Assembly (NCBI GenBank): GCA_964481655.1
Contig: CAYZVO010000164.1
Location: 1-21,309, forward strand
DNA length: 21,309 nt
DNA from: CALDOK01 sp964481655
GTDB lineage: Bacteria; Myxococcota_A; UBA796; JAFGLY01
Reading direction: 5' to 3'
The position numbers and the translations under genes were made by a program. The notes beneath the pieces were generated by a model. It was given only the letters and a program-made list of their open reading frames with translations. It had not been told where the DNA came from and ran no database searches. This document shows positions 7,208 to 13,903 of this stretch, piece after piece; within the stretch, counting starts at the first letter, position 1; each line of letters opens with the position of its first letter.

Positions 7208-7873
7208 ATGACCGCTCGCCTGCTCGCCCTGTCCCTGCTCGCCATCACCCTGTCGACCGCCTGCGGCGACAAGGACGACACCGCTCCGCCCGAGGGCGAC
7301 ACGGACGCCGACACCGACGCCGACACCGACACCGACACCGACGCGGACGCCGACGGTGACAGCGACGCCGACGCCGACGCAGACGCCGACAGCGACGCCG
7401 ACGCCGACACCCTCCCGGATCTGACCCAGGGCCTCGACCAGGACGTCTGCGAAGATGGCCCCGGCGACGAGGGCGCCACCACCTACTACATGGGCACCTA
7501 CCTCAACCAGAAGGGCGCCCCCTTCCAGGGCACCGAGCAGTGGATCTGGTACGCCAACAGCGACTGGGAGGCCGTCGGCGGCGCCGACTGCGTGGTGACC
7601 TGGACGGTGGTCGGTACGGAGTGCTCCACCGACGCCTGCACCGACTGCGACATCGGCATCATCGCCTCCGCCGAGATCGACGTGGACGCCACCACCTGCC
7701 CCGAGGCCGGCTACGCCGGGCTCGAGGAGTGGGAGGAGCGCTACGCGGTCCGCTACAACGACGACGGCTCGGCCGACTGGTTCTTCGCCACCAGCGGCAA
7801 CCCCTTCGCCGCCGGCTACTGGAACGACGCCGGACAGAACTTCGTGACTGACGCCAGCTGCTGGTGGTTCTAG
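7208..7873 (+). CDS. Lipoprotein with Asp-X dipeptide repeat, 221 aa
   Basis: The signal peptide (LLALSLLAITLSTAC) ends at the lipid Cys19, followed by GDKDDT, a start often seen in Myxococcota lipoproteins. Residues 31-67 are a strict alternation of Asp with Ala, Thr, Ser or Gly, giving a highly acidic flexible tether that could bind calcium. The rest (70-221) is a compact domain with about seven Cys and many aromatic residues (YYMGTYLNQKG, EQWIWYANSDW, CSTDACTDCD, ADWFFATSGNP, ending SCWWF). The Cys residues suggest disulfides, as expected for an exported domain. I recognise no catalytic motif. The ATG at 7208 has GGAGG four bases upstream. It follows the Ig-barrel gene by 58 bp but seems to have its own promoter. 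It probably sits on the outer membrane; the function is unknown. Confidence 0.87.
   Translation: MTARLLALSLLAITLSTACGDKDDTAPPEGDTDADTDADTDTDTDADADGDSDADADADADSDADADTLPDLTQGLDQDVCEDGPGDEGATTYYMGTYLNQKGAPFQGTEQWIWYANSDWEAVGGADCVVTWTVVGTECSTDACTDCDIGIIASAEIDVDATTCPEAGYAGLEEWEERYAVRYNDDGSADWFFATSGNPFAAGYWNDAGQNFVTDASCWWF
7298..7408 (+). repeat. In-gene tandem Asp-X codon repeat
   Basis: Thirty-seven codons alternate GAC with GCC, ACC, AGC or GGT, giving a near-hexameric DNA repeat. It encodes the acidic tether of the lipoprotein. Such repeats tend to change length by slippage and to collapse in short-read assembly, so the true length may differ. Confidence 0.85.
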
Positions 7874-8037
7874 GAGCTATCAGCTCTCAGCTGTCAGCTC
7901 TCAGCCTCGTCCTGCCACTGCGCAGCGACGGCGGTGAAGAACCGACGCTGGCGCCAACTCCAACGACCCCGGGGAGGCACGGACGTGCAACCCTGCGGGG
8001 CCGAGCTGATAGCTGACGGCTGACAGCTGACAGCTGT
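7874..8037. repeat. Degenerate heptamer repeats in two inverted arms between convergent genes
   Basis: The left arm (about 7874-7906) is five units of TCAGCTN-like heptamers. The right arm (about 8003-8036) is the same unit on the other strand (AGCTGAC/AGCTGAT). The arms can pair over about 33 nt with roughly five mismatches, enclosing about 95 bp that itself holds small palindromes (CCCCGGGG at 7967-7974, GCACG/CGTGC around 7978-7989). There is no open frame of note. It sits between the ends of two convergent genes, so it could act as a bidirectional terminator or be a MITE-like mobile repeat. No target-site duplication was seen. Confidence 0.7.
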
Positions 8038-8051
8038 GACCGGGCTGCTGC

Positions 8052-9119
8052 TTACGGCAGCTTCCCGGTCACATCGACGATGTACAGCTGCCGGTAGTCG
8101 CTGGCGCTGTTGGGATCGTCCGCGGCGCTGGGCAGGGCCGTGAAGGCCGCCCAGGTCTTGCCGCCGGACTCGACCAGGTCGGGCTCGCCGCAGGCCACCA
8201 GGCCGGTGGGGATCTGCTTGGTGCTCGAGCCGTCGAGCTTGGTGGCCATGAGCCGGTCGCCCTGCTCGGGGTCGGACATGGTGTAGACCACCGACTTGCC
8301 GTCGGGGCTGATGGCCGGGCCAGCCCGCATGGGCAGGCGCACGTCTCGCGCGAGGATGGTGCGCTGGGCGCCGTCCACGTCGGTCACCGCGATGTCCCAG
8401 TGCCCCTCGCCGCGCTCGTTGGTGAAGTAGACGACGAGGTTGTCCACGAACACCGGGCGGGTCTGGTCACCGTTGCCGCCCTTGAGGGCCTTGACCTGGC
8501 CGTCCTTCCACAGGAAGAGGTCTTCCGTGCCGCGGTTCTTGCGGGTGAAGGCCAGGGTCTGGCCGTCACTGGCGAAGTTCGGCGCGGCCTCGGCCTCGGT
8601 GCTGGTGAAGGTGTTGGTGACCTTGTTGCTGGTCTGGGACCAGAGGAAGAGGTCACCGCTGCCCGCCGAGTCGGACACGAAGGCCAGCGTGCGGCCGTCG
8701 TCCGAGAGCGAGGGCCAGGTCAGGTCACCACCGATCTGCGAGCTGTTGAGCAGCTCAGCCGCGGACTGACCACCGGGGGCCCAGTAGTAGAGCCGCTGGG
8801 TGCCGCCCGAGTTCGAGCCCTCGAAGATCAGGGTGCCCTCGGGGTGCCACACGGGGTGCGCCACCACCGAGCCACGGCCCGAGAAGGAGCTCGTGGTGCC
8901 CGGGATCACGACCTTGGTGGGGACACCACCGTTGCCGTTGGCGACCTGGGTGACGTAGAGATCCACGGCGTCGCCGTAGCGGTTGAGCTCGAAGGCCAGG
9001 TACTTGCCATCGGGAGACCAGTGGGGATTGTAGGCGTGGCCATCCTCGCCGACATGGACCTGACCTGCGAGGGCAGCGGTGCTGAGCAGGATCGGAAGCA
9101 TGGGGAAGAGTTTCATCAT
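8052..9119 (-). CDS. TolB-like beta-propeller protein (PD40 repeats), periplasmic
   Basis: This is the last gene of the minus-strand operon, about 355 residues. It has a signal peptide (MLPILLSTAALA, cleaved before GQVHV) and five to six PD40/WD40-like repeats: SPDGKYLAF, HPEGTLIFEG, SDDGRTLAFVSDS, SDGQTLAFTRKN, SPDGKSVVYTMSD. The repeats are spaced about 45-60 residues apart, as in the TolB propeller. There is no separate N-terminal TolB domain, so it is a stand-alone propeller, probably a periplasmic protein-protein scaffold. The chosen ATG at 9119 overlaps the stop of the preceding gene by one base (TGATG), typical of translational coupling. The GTG at 9122 and ATG at 9116 are also possible. 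It follows directly on the outer-membrane barrel gene, which fits a role at the inner face of the outer membrane. Confidence 0.87.
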   Translation of the reverse strand: MMKLFPMLPILLSTAALAGQVHVGEDGHAYNPHWSPDGKYLAFELNRYGDAVDLYVTQVANGNGGVPTKVVIPGTTSSFSGRGSVVAHPVWHPEGTLIFEGSNSGGTQRLYYWAPGGQSAAELLNSSQIGGDLTWPSLSDDGRTLAFVSDSAGSGDLFLWSQTSNKVTNTFTSTEAEAAPNFASDGQTLAFTRKNRGTEDLFLWKDGQVKALKGGNGDQTRPVFVDNLVVYFTNERGEGHWDIAVTDVDGAQRTILARDVRLPMRAGPAISPDGKSVVYTMSDPEQGDRLMATKLDGSSTKQIPTGLVACGEPDLVESGGKTWAAFTALPSAADDPNSASDYRQLYIVDVTGKLP

Positions 9120-10315
9120 CACTCACTCTTGGGCGATGCGGGCGCCAGCGTGAAGCCGAGCTGACCCCAGGTGTAGAGACGGGATCCATCGGACTGGGCA
9201 CCCCCTACAAGGGCCAGGGCGCCGCTGAGATTCCCGATGTCTGTCAGAGCATAGGCGACGCCACCCGCGCCGCCGGCCGCCATGATGGTGCCGCGAGCCG
9301 CCACCACGCAGTTCACGCAGGGGGCGCCCTCGCTGGCATCGGGGATGTCCGAGGTGTAGGCCGAGCCGACGGACCAGACCGGTCCGGCGTTCAGCCAGAG
9401 CTTGCCCAGCCGGAGCTCTCCGGCGAGCCAGCCGTAGCCGGTGTTGAGCTTCTGAGCCTCGAGCTCGTAGGGGCTGCCGGCGGGGGCGTTCAGGTCTTCA
9501 TCGGAGACCGCCGAGCCGAAGCCGCCGTGGTAGCCGACCTCGGCCAACACGCCGAGCTTCTCGCCGAGCCCGGCCTCGAGGCCGACACCGGCGCGGGCAC
9601 CCATGCCGCTGAAGCCGTGGGGCTGGAAGCCTTCCGCGTCCCAGCTGACCGCGGAGGGCTCACCCGCCGAGGTGAAGGCCGGGCCGATGTTGATGCGGGG
9701 ACCGATGTAGGCCAGCTCGAAGGGCTCGCGCTCTTCCTTGGGAGGCCGCTCGTCCACGAGCACCAGCTCGAGCAGCTCACCGCCGGCCTCGACCATGATG
9801 GTCTCGGGGCCGAAGGTGTACTGCCCCTTGGGGAGCAGCCCCTCGTACTCGCCGTCTTCGGTCACCTCGAGCTGGGCCGCCTCGATGGCGGCGCGCTGGT
9901 CGGGCGCGAAGGGCATGGCCGCCGGCGCGAGGGCGACGTCTTCCTTCTTCTTGCTCTCGAGGTCCACCTGCCCGTAGTTGGCGTCGAGGTCCGAGAGCCA
10001 CTCGATGACCTCTCGGGAGCCCTCCACCTTGGCCGCCAGCTTGAGCCGGGTGTACACCGCGTTGATGTCACCCATGGCGCGGGCGGACTGGGCACCCAGC
10101 CAGTAGTCCTCGTAGGTGAGCTCGACATCGCGTTTGTCGCGCAGGTGCTCGAGCTCGATGTAGGCGGCCTCGACCCCCTTCCAGGCGTTGCGCTTGGAGA
10201 GGCGTCGCATCTCTTCGGTCAGCCGGATGTGCTCGGCGTCCTCGACCTCACCGGCGTACACCGGGGAGGCGATCATGAGGGCGGCGAGGGCCAGGATACG
10301 TGCGGTCTTCGACAT
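9119..10315 (-). CDS. Envelope protein: helical N-terminus, beta-sandwich, C-terminal outer-membrane barrel, 398 aa
   Basis: A signal peptide (ILALAALMIASPVYA) is followed by a helical, charged region (residues about 22-120, with RRLSKRNAWKGVEAAYIELEHL) that resembles TPR-type helices. A short linker leads to a PEGA-like beta unit (GLLPKGQYTFGPETIMV, about 155-190). Residues 195-398 look like an outer-membrane barrel of about eight strands (LAYIGPRINIGPAF, GMGARAGVGLEAGLG, LGVLAEVGYHGGFG, WLNAGPVWSVG, ending RLYTWGQLGFTL). A CVNC pair lies in one predicted loop. I recognise no family by name. The ATG at 10315 lies three bases after the stop of the ABC ATPase gene, so it belongs to the same operon. 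It may be the outer-membrane component that works with the transporter; this is inferred from context only. Confidence 0.8.
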   Translation of the reverse strand: MSKTARILALAALMIASPVYAGEVEDAEHIRLTEEMRRLSKRNAWKGVEAAYIELEHLRDKRDVELTYEDYWLGAQSARAMGDINAVYTRLKLAAKVEGSREVIEWLSDLDANYGQVDLESKKKEDVALAPAAMPFAPDQRAAIEAAQLEVTEDGEYEGLLPKGQYTFGPETIMVEAGGELLELVLVDERPPKEEREPFELAYIGPRINIGPAFTSAGEPSAVSWDAEGFQPHGFSGMGARAGVGLEAGLGEKLGVLAEVGYHGGFGSAVSDEDLNAPAGSPYELEAQKLNTGYGWLAGELRLGKLWLNAGPVWSVGSAYTSDIPDASEGAPCVNCVVAARGTIMAAGGAGGVAYALTDIGNLSGALALVGGAQSDGSRLYTWGQLGFTLAPASPKSE

Positions 10316-10318
10316 GGC

Positions 10319-11359
10319 TCACCCCTGGGCTGGGGGTTGGGTGGGGTCGGCGTCGATGGGATCGTCGCCGGGAGGAGGCTGTTCGCCGGTCGAGGCGGGG
10401 GCCTCGTCCTGCGGTGTCGGGGGGCGGGACAGCGCGTGGCAGGCCACGCGGCCCTTGTGGTGGTCCAGCGGCAGCAGCGAGGGCATGGAGCTGCGACAGG
10501 TCTCAGCGAGGTCGCCCTGGACCAGGGGACAGTCGTCGAGGAAGGGGCACCCTTCCTTGGAGAGCGCGGTGCCCGGCAGCGCGGCCGACCAGGGGTCGAA
10601 CAGCAGCTTGCTGTAGGGGTGCACGGGCATCTCGTTCTGGGGATCGAAGTTCTCGATGATCCAGCCATCGAGCATGACCACGGCGTGGGTGCACCACGCC
10701 TTGGCGGCGGCCATGTTGTGGGTCACCAGCATGCAGGCAGCGCCCTCGGGGAGGTTGCCGATGAGATCCCGCAGCACCTCGCGGCGGCGATCCGGATCGA
10801 GGCCCGAGGTGGGTTCGTCGGCGACCACCAGGCGCGGCTCGAGGGCCAGCACCCGGGCCAGGGTGACGCGGCGCTGCTCACCGCCGGACATCTCGCGGGG
10901 CAGGGCCTGCATCCGCTCGCTGAGGCCCAGCCGGTGCAGCATCTGCTCGCCCTTCTCGCGGGCCTCGCTGCGCCCGCAACCGCCGAGGACCCGGAGGGTC
11001 TCGGTGACATGCTCGAGGGCGTTCTGCTGGGGGTCCAGCGCGGACATCGCGTCCTGGGGGACGTACTGGTAGAAGACGCGGTAGCCGTGGCGTTCGGTCT
11101 CGGACATCTGGTCCCAGCGGCGTCCCTCGAGCAGGATCTCGCCCTCGGAGAGCTCTTCGAGCCCGAGCACGATGCGCGCGAGGGTGGTCTTGCCAGAGCC
11201 GGACTGGCCCACGACGGCCAGGACCTGTCCCGGGAACAGCTGCATGTCCACGCCCTTGATGGCGTGCACCTCGCTCACGGGTTCCCAGGGCCAGGCGCCG
11301 CCCTGCACGAAGGCCTTGCGGAGGTTCACGACCTCGACCGTGGGCTGCTGCGCGCTCAT
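10319..11359 (-). CDS. Peptide-type ABC transporter ATP-binding protein, OppF/DppF-like
   Basis: This protein has 346 residues and is one of two ATPases that power the inner-membrane permease pair. It has Walker A GQSGSGKT (51-58), Q-loop YVPQDAMSALDP (99-110), signature MSGGEQ (157-162), Walker B VVADE (178-182) and switch His214 in VTHN. The C-terminus has the oligopeptide-type Cys region (CPFLDDCPLV ... TCRSSMPSLLPL ... VACHAL) known from the oligo_HPY domain, then a Pro-rich tail. The real start is ATG 11359. It overlaps the end of the other ATPase gene by four bases (ATGA) and directly precedes EVVNLRKAF. The open frame continues upstream in GC-rich shadow sequence and should not be used. 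The family is clear; substrate class (peptide, nickel or other Dpp-like ligands) is not. Confidence 0.93.
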   Translation of the reverse strand: MSAQQPTVEVVNLRKAFVQGGAWPWEPVSEVHAIKGVDMQLFPGQVLAVVGQSGSGKTTLARIVLGLEELSEGEILLEGRRWDQMSETERHGYRVFYQYVPQDAMSALDPQQNALEHVTETLRVLGGCGRSEAREKGEQMLHRLGLSERMQALPREMSGGEQRRVTLARVLALEPRLVVADEPTSGLDPDRRREVLRDLIGNLPEGAACMLVTHNMAAAKAWCTHAVVMLDGWIIENFDPQNEMPVHPYSKLLFDPWSAALPGTALSKEGCPFLDDCPLVQGDLAETCRSSMPSLLPLDHHKGRVACHALSRPPTPQDEAPASTGEQPPPGDDPIDADPTQPPAQG

Positions 11360-12093
11360 GCCACCTGCTCCTGGTAGGGCGTGAGACGGACGATGGTGTC
11401 CGCGAGGCGCTCCACGGTGTCTTCGTGGTGGGAGATGAGCAGCAGACCGCAGCCGTGGTTCTGGCAGACGGAGACGAGCAGCTCGATGATGCCGCGGCGG
11501 AGGACCGGGTCGAGGCCGGTCTCCGGCTCGTCGGCGACCACCACCCTGGGCAGCGGCGCCACGGCGATGGCCAGGGCCGCACGCTGGCACTGACCGCCGG
11601 ACAGCTCCCCGGGGAGGGAGCCGGCGGTGCGCGGCGCGAGCCCGACCTCGTCGAGCAGATCGACGATCTCGGCGCCCATGTCGGTGGGCGGGGTGGCCCG
11701 CCGGGCCATGGCCAGCTGCATCTGGCGGCCGATGGTGCGGCCGGGGTTGAGGGCCGACGAGGCGACCTGGGGGGAGTAGGTGAAGTAGGAGCCCCGCAGG
11801 GTGGCGGTCTCCCGCAGCAGCTTGCGCATGGCCGAGGCGCCGCCGTCGATGTGGGGCGCGTACCAGTCCTTGCTGTCGCCGGTGCCGGGGAAGCGAAGGG
11901 AGCCGCCATACAAGCCGGGGTTGACGTTCACCAGGCCCATGGCGCAGCGAGCGGTCAGGGACTTGCCGGCGCCCGAGGGCCCGACCAGCGCGGTGACCTC
12001 GCCAGCGTTGACGTCGACGTCCACACCCTCGACCAGGATGCGCTTGTGCGTGCGCACGCTGAGGTTCCGCAGCTCCAGCAGGCGTTCGGCCAT
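11356..12093 (-). CDS. Peptide-type ABC transporter ATP-binding protein, short OppD/DppD-like
   Basis: It has 245 residues with Walker A GPSGAGKS (38-45), Q-loop YSPQVASSALNP (106-117), signature LSGGQ (164-168), Walker B VVVADE (184-189), D-loop GLD and switch His222 (ISHHED). It is the partner of the OppF-like ATPase. Typical OppD/DppD proteins are about 320-340 residues; this one stops shortly after the nucleotide-binding domain and has no C-terminal Cys (oligo_HPY) region. So the pair is asymmetric: only OppF-like keeps that region. The ATG at 12093 overlaps the stop of the permease gene by one base (TGATG), and the gene ends in an ATGA overlap with the next. All catalytic motifs are intact, so it should be active. 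Confidence 0.93.
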   Translation of the reverse strand: MAERLLELRNLSVRTHKRILVEGVDVDVNAGEVTALVGPSGAGKSLTARCAMGLVNVNPGLYGGSLRFPGTGDSKDWYAPHIDGGASAMRKLLRETATLRGSYFTYSPQVASSALNPGRTIGRQMQLAMARRATPPTDMGAEIVDLLDEVGLAPRTAGSLPGELSGGQCQRAALAIAVAPLPRVVVADEPETGLDPVLRRGIIELLVSVCQNHGCGLLLISHHEDTVERLADTIVRLTPYQEQVA

Positions 12094-12914
12094 CAGCGCG
12101 CCCTCGCAGCGGAAGAGATGGAGACGGCGGCCACGGCGGTGACCGCGACCAACAGCAGGCCCAGGGCCAGCGCGTGGCCCGAGGGGACGTCCATCGCGAT
12201 GGACTGGTAGCCCTGGTACAGCAGGTCGGCCCAGGACTTCGTGGTGGCCTCGTTGTGGGTGAAGGAGGGCTCCCCGGCGGCCAGGGCCAGGAAGGACAGG
12301 GCGACCTCGAGGAAGACCACCTGCATCAGGGTCTCGGCGCCCTGGCGCACCACCACCGGCCGCAGGTTCAGCGCGACCACGTGGTACAGGTAGATGCGGA
12401 CCTTGGAGAAGCCGTGGGCGCGAAGGGCCTCGACGAAGCGCGCCCCGCCCAGCCGACCGGCGACCGACGCGGCCTCGTCCATGGCTCCCGGTGCCGCCAG
12501 CAAGGCCCAGACGATGGCCAGGGCCATCAGGCTGCGCCACTCGAGGGGCATCAGGATCGCCACGACCAGGATGACCACCATGCGGGGCAGCGCCCCGACG
12601 ACCTCGCGCAGGCCCGCCACGATCGACTCGACACGGGCCGAGCCCATGCAGCGGATGAGCCCACCCACGATGCCCAGGAAGGTGACCAGCAGCCCGGCGA
12701 CCACCGCGGGCAGCGCCACGATGTGCGCGCCCTGCATGGCGTAGTCGGTCAGCGGGCGGCCCTTGGCGTCGGCGCCGAAGGGCGGCAGCTCGAAGGGCGA
12801 GGCGAAGGACTCGGCCTCGGCCATCACCGTCCACTTCTCGGGGGAGTGGAAGGCGAGCACCAGCAGGGTGCCCAAGGAGAGGATGGTGAAGAGGATGGCG
12901 ACCTGGCGCTGCAT
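12093..12914 (-). CDS. Peptide-type ABC transporter permease, OppC/DppC-like
   Basis: This inner-membrane permease has 273 residues and an N-terminal membrane helix (VAILFTILSLGTLLVLAF). A periplasmic segment ends in PPFGADAKGR (44-53), which corresponds to the PFGTDxxGRD motif typical of the DppC family. Further helices follow at about 65-87, 108-123, 127-141 and near the C-terminus. The cytoplasmic coupling loop is EALRAHGFSKVRIYLYHV (162-179), the EAA motif that docks the ATPase. It is a little shorter than the usual 290-300 residues. The ATG at 12914 overlaps the stop of the OppB-like gene by one base (TGATG), and its own stop overlaps the next start the same way, so the genes are translationally coupled. 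Confidence 0.92.
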   Translation of the reverse strand: MQRQVAILFTILSLGTLLVLAFHSPEKWTVMAEAESFASPFELPPFGADAKGRPLTDYAMQGAHIVALPAVVAGLLVTFLGIVGGLIRCMGSARVESIVAGLREVVGALPRMVVILVVAILMPLEWRSLMALAIVWALLAAPGAMDEAASVAGRLGGARFVEALRAHGFSKVRIYLYHVVALNLRPVVVRQGAETLMQVVFLEVALSFLALAAGEPSFTHNEATTKSWADLLYQGYQSIAMDVPSGHALALGLLLVAVTAVAAVSISSAARAR

Positions 12915-13852
12915 CAGGCCACCCCCTTGGCGGGCGCGGCGGGGACGGCGGGCGCGCGGCGCTGGTGCCAGGCCACCGCCACCTCGAGCAGGGCCTGCAG
13001 CATCAGGATCACGCCGGAGACCAGCGCGAAGCCGGTGGCCGCGGCGAGCACCAGGCCGAAGTCCTGCATCAGGGTGGCGCGCCAGAGGTAGTCCCCCAGG
13101 CCGTCGATGCGCAGGACCGCTTCCACGATGACCGCGCCGGAGAGCAGGTGGAGCATGCGCCCCCGGATCTGCCCCACCAGCGCCCCGGCCACGTTGGGCA
13201 GGGTGTTGGAGAGCACGCCCTCGCCCCGGAGCTGAGCCACCAGCACGTACTGCTGCTTGCGCTCGTTGTCGAAGAGGGAGCGAGTGCCCACGATGGCGCC
13301 AGAGAGCGCACCATCGGCGATCCCGAGGATGATGGCGCCCCACAGCAGCTTGGCGGTGAGGCTCTCGGGGCCGTCGGCCATGGTGGCGCCGAAGCGCAGC
13401 GCGATGACCGCGTAGACCACCAGGGCCGGGACCATGGCCGGGATGAGGCCGATGGCCTGGAAGAGGGGATCGAGCTTGCGGGGAATCCAGCCCAGGCCGG
13501 CCAGGGCCGAGGCCAGGAAGAGCGGGATCATGGCCAACACGATGAGCGTGACCGTCACCGGGATGGCGGGCCCCAGCAGCTCGGCGATGGGCACGCCCTG
13601 GACCACGCGCCAGGAGTTGCCGAACTCCCCCTGCAGCGCGTTGCCCATCCAGGTGGTGTAGAAGTGCACCATGCCCTGGTCGAGGTTCCAGCGCTCGGCC
13701 AGGCCCTCGGCGCCCTGGCAACCCGGGCAGATGATGGACACAGGTGACCCGGGCAGCGCCCAGATCAGCAGGGTGATGATGGCCGGAACCGCGAACGGCA
13801 GTCCCAAGGCCACCACAGCCCTCACCAGCGGCTGTGCCCACCAGCGACGCAC
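12914..13852 (-). CDS. Peptide-type ABC transporter permease, OppB/DppB-like
   Basis: The protein has 312 residues, with a first helix at 17-34 and then a periplasmic region. In the family that region usually reads PGDPA...GLD; here it is PGSPVSIICPGCQGAE followed by WNLDQG. About five more helices follow (98-120, 134-152, 168-190, 225-245, 266-290). The EAA-type loop is QYVLVAQLRGEGVLSNTLPNVAG (201-223). It forms the channel together with the OppC-like permease. The CPGC pair (13718-13729) in the periplasmic loop is unusual. The start is GTG 13852, with GAGGG about eight bases upstream. A 51-bp gap separates it from the binding-protein gene, the largest gap between transporter genes here. 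Confidence 0.9.
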   Translation of the reverse strand: MRRWWAQPLVRAVVALGLPFAVPAIITLLIWALPGSPVSIICPGCQGAEGLAERWNLDQGMVHFYTTWMGNALQGEFGNSWRVVQGVPIAELLGPAIPVTVTLIVLAMIPLFLASALAGLGWIPRKLDPLFQAIGLIPAMVPALVVYAVIALRFGATMADGPESLTAKLLWGAIILGIADGALSGAIVGTRSLFDNERKQQYVLVAQLRGEGVLSNTLPNVAGALVGQIRGRMLHLLSGAVIVEAVLRIDGLGDYLWRATLMQDFGLVLAAATGFALVSGVILMLQALLEVAVAWHQRRAPAVPAAPAKGVA

Positions 13853-13903
13853 GCGCCTAACCCTCTACGAGAAGCGGAGAGCGAGGGGATCGCACCACGG
13901 CGA

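Noticed and set aside
7298..7408. Tandem repeat as a CRISPR or satellite array
   Set aside because: Units are six bases with no spacers and stay in one reading frame inside a lipoprotein gene.
3421..7482. Very long minus-strand open frame (1353 codons) opposite the Ig-barrel and lipoprotein genes
   Set aside because: It is a GC-rich shadow frame: the product is low-complexity Gly/Ala/His/Gln-rich text, while the plus-strand frames have signal peptides, Shine-Dalgarno sites and recognisable domains.
9527..11377. Plus-strand open frame of 616 codons
   Set aside because: It runs antisense to the barrel gene and the OppF-like ATPase, whose Walker motifs prove the minus strand is coding.
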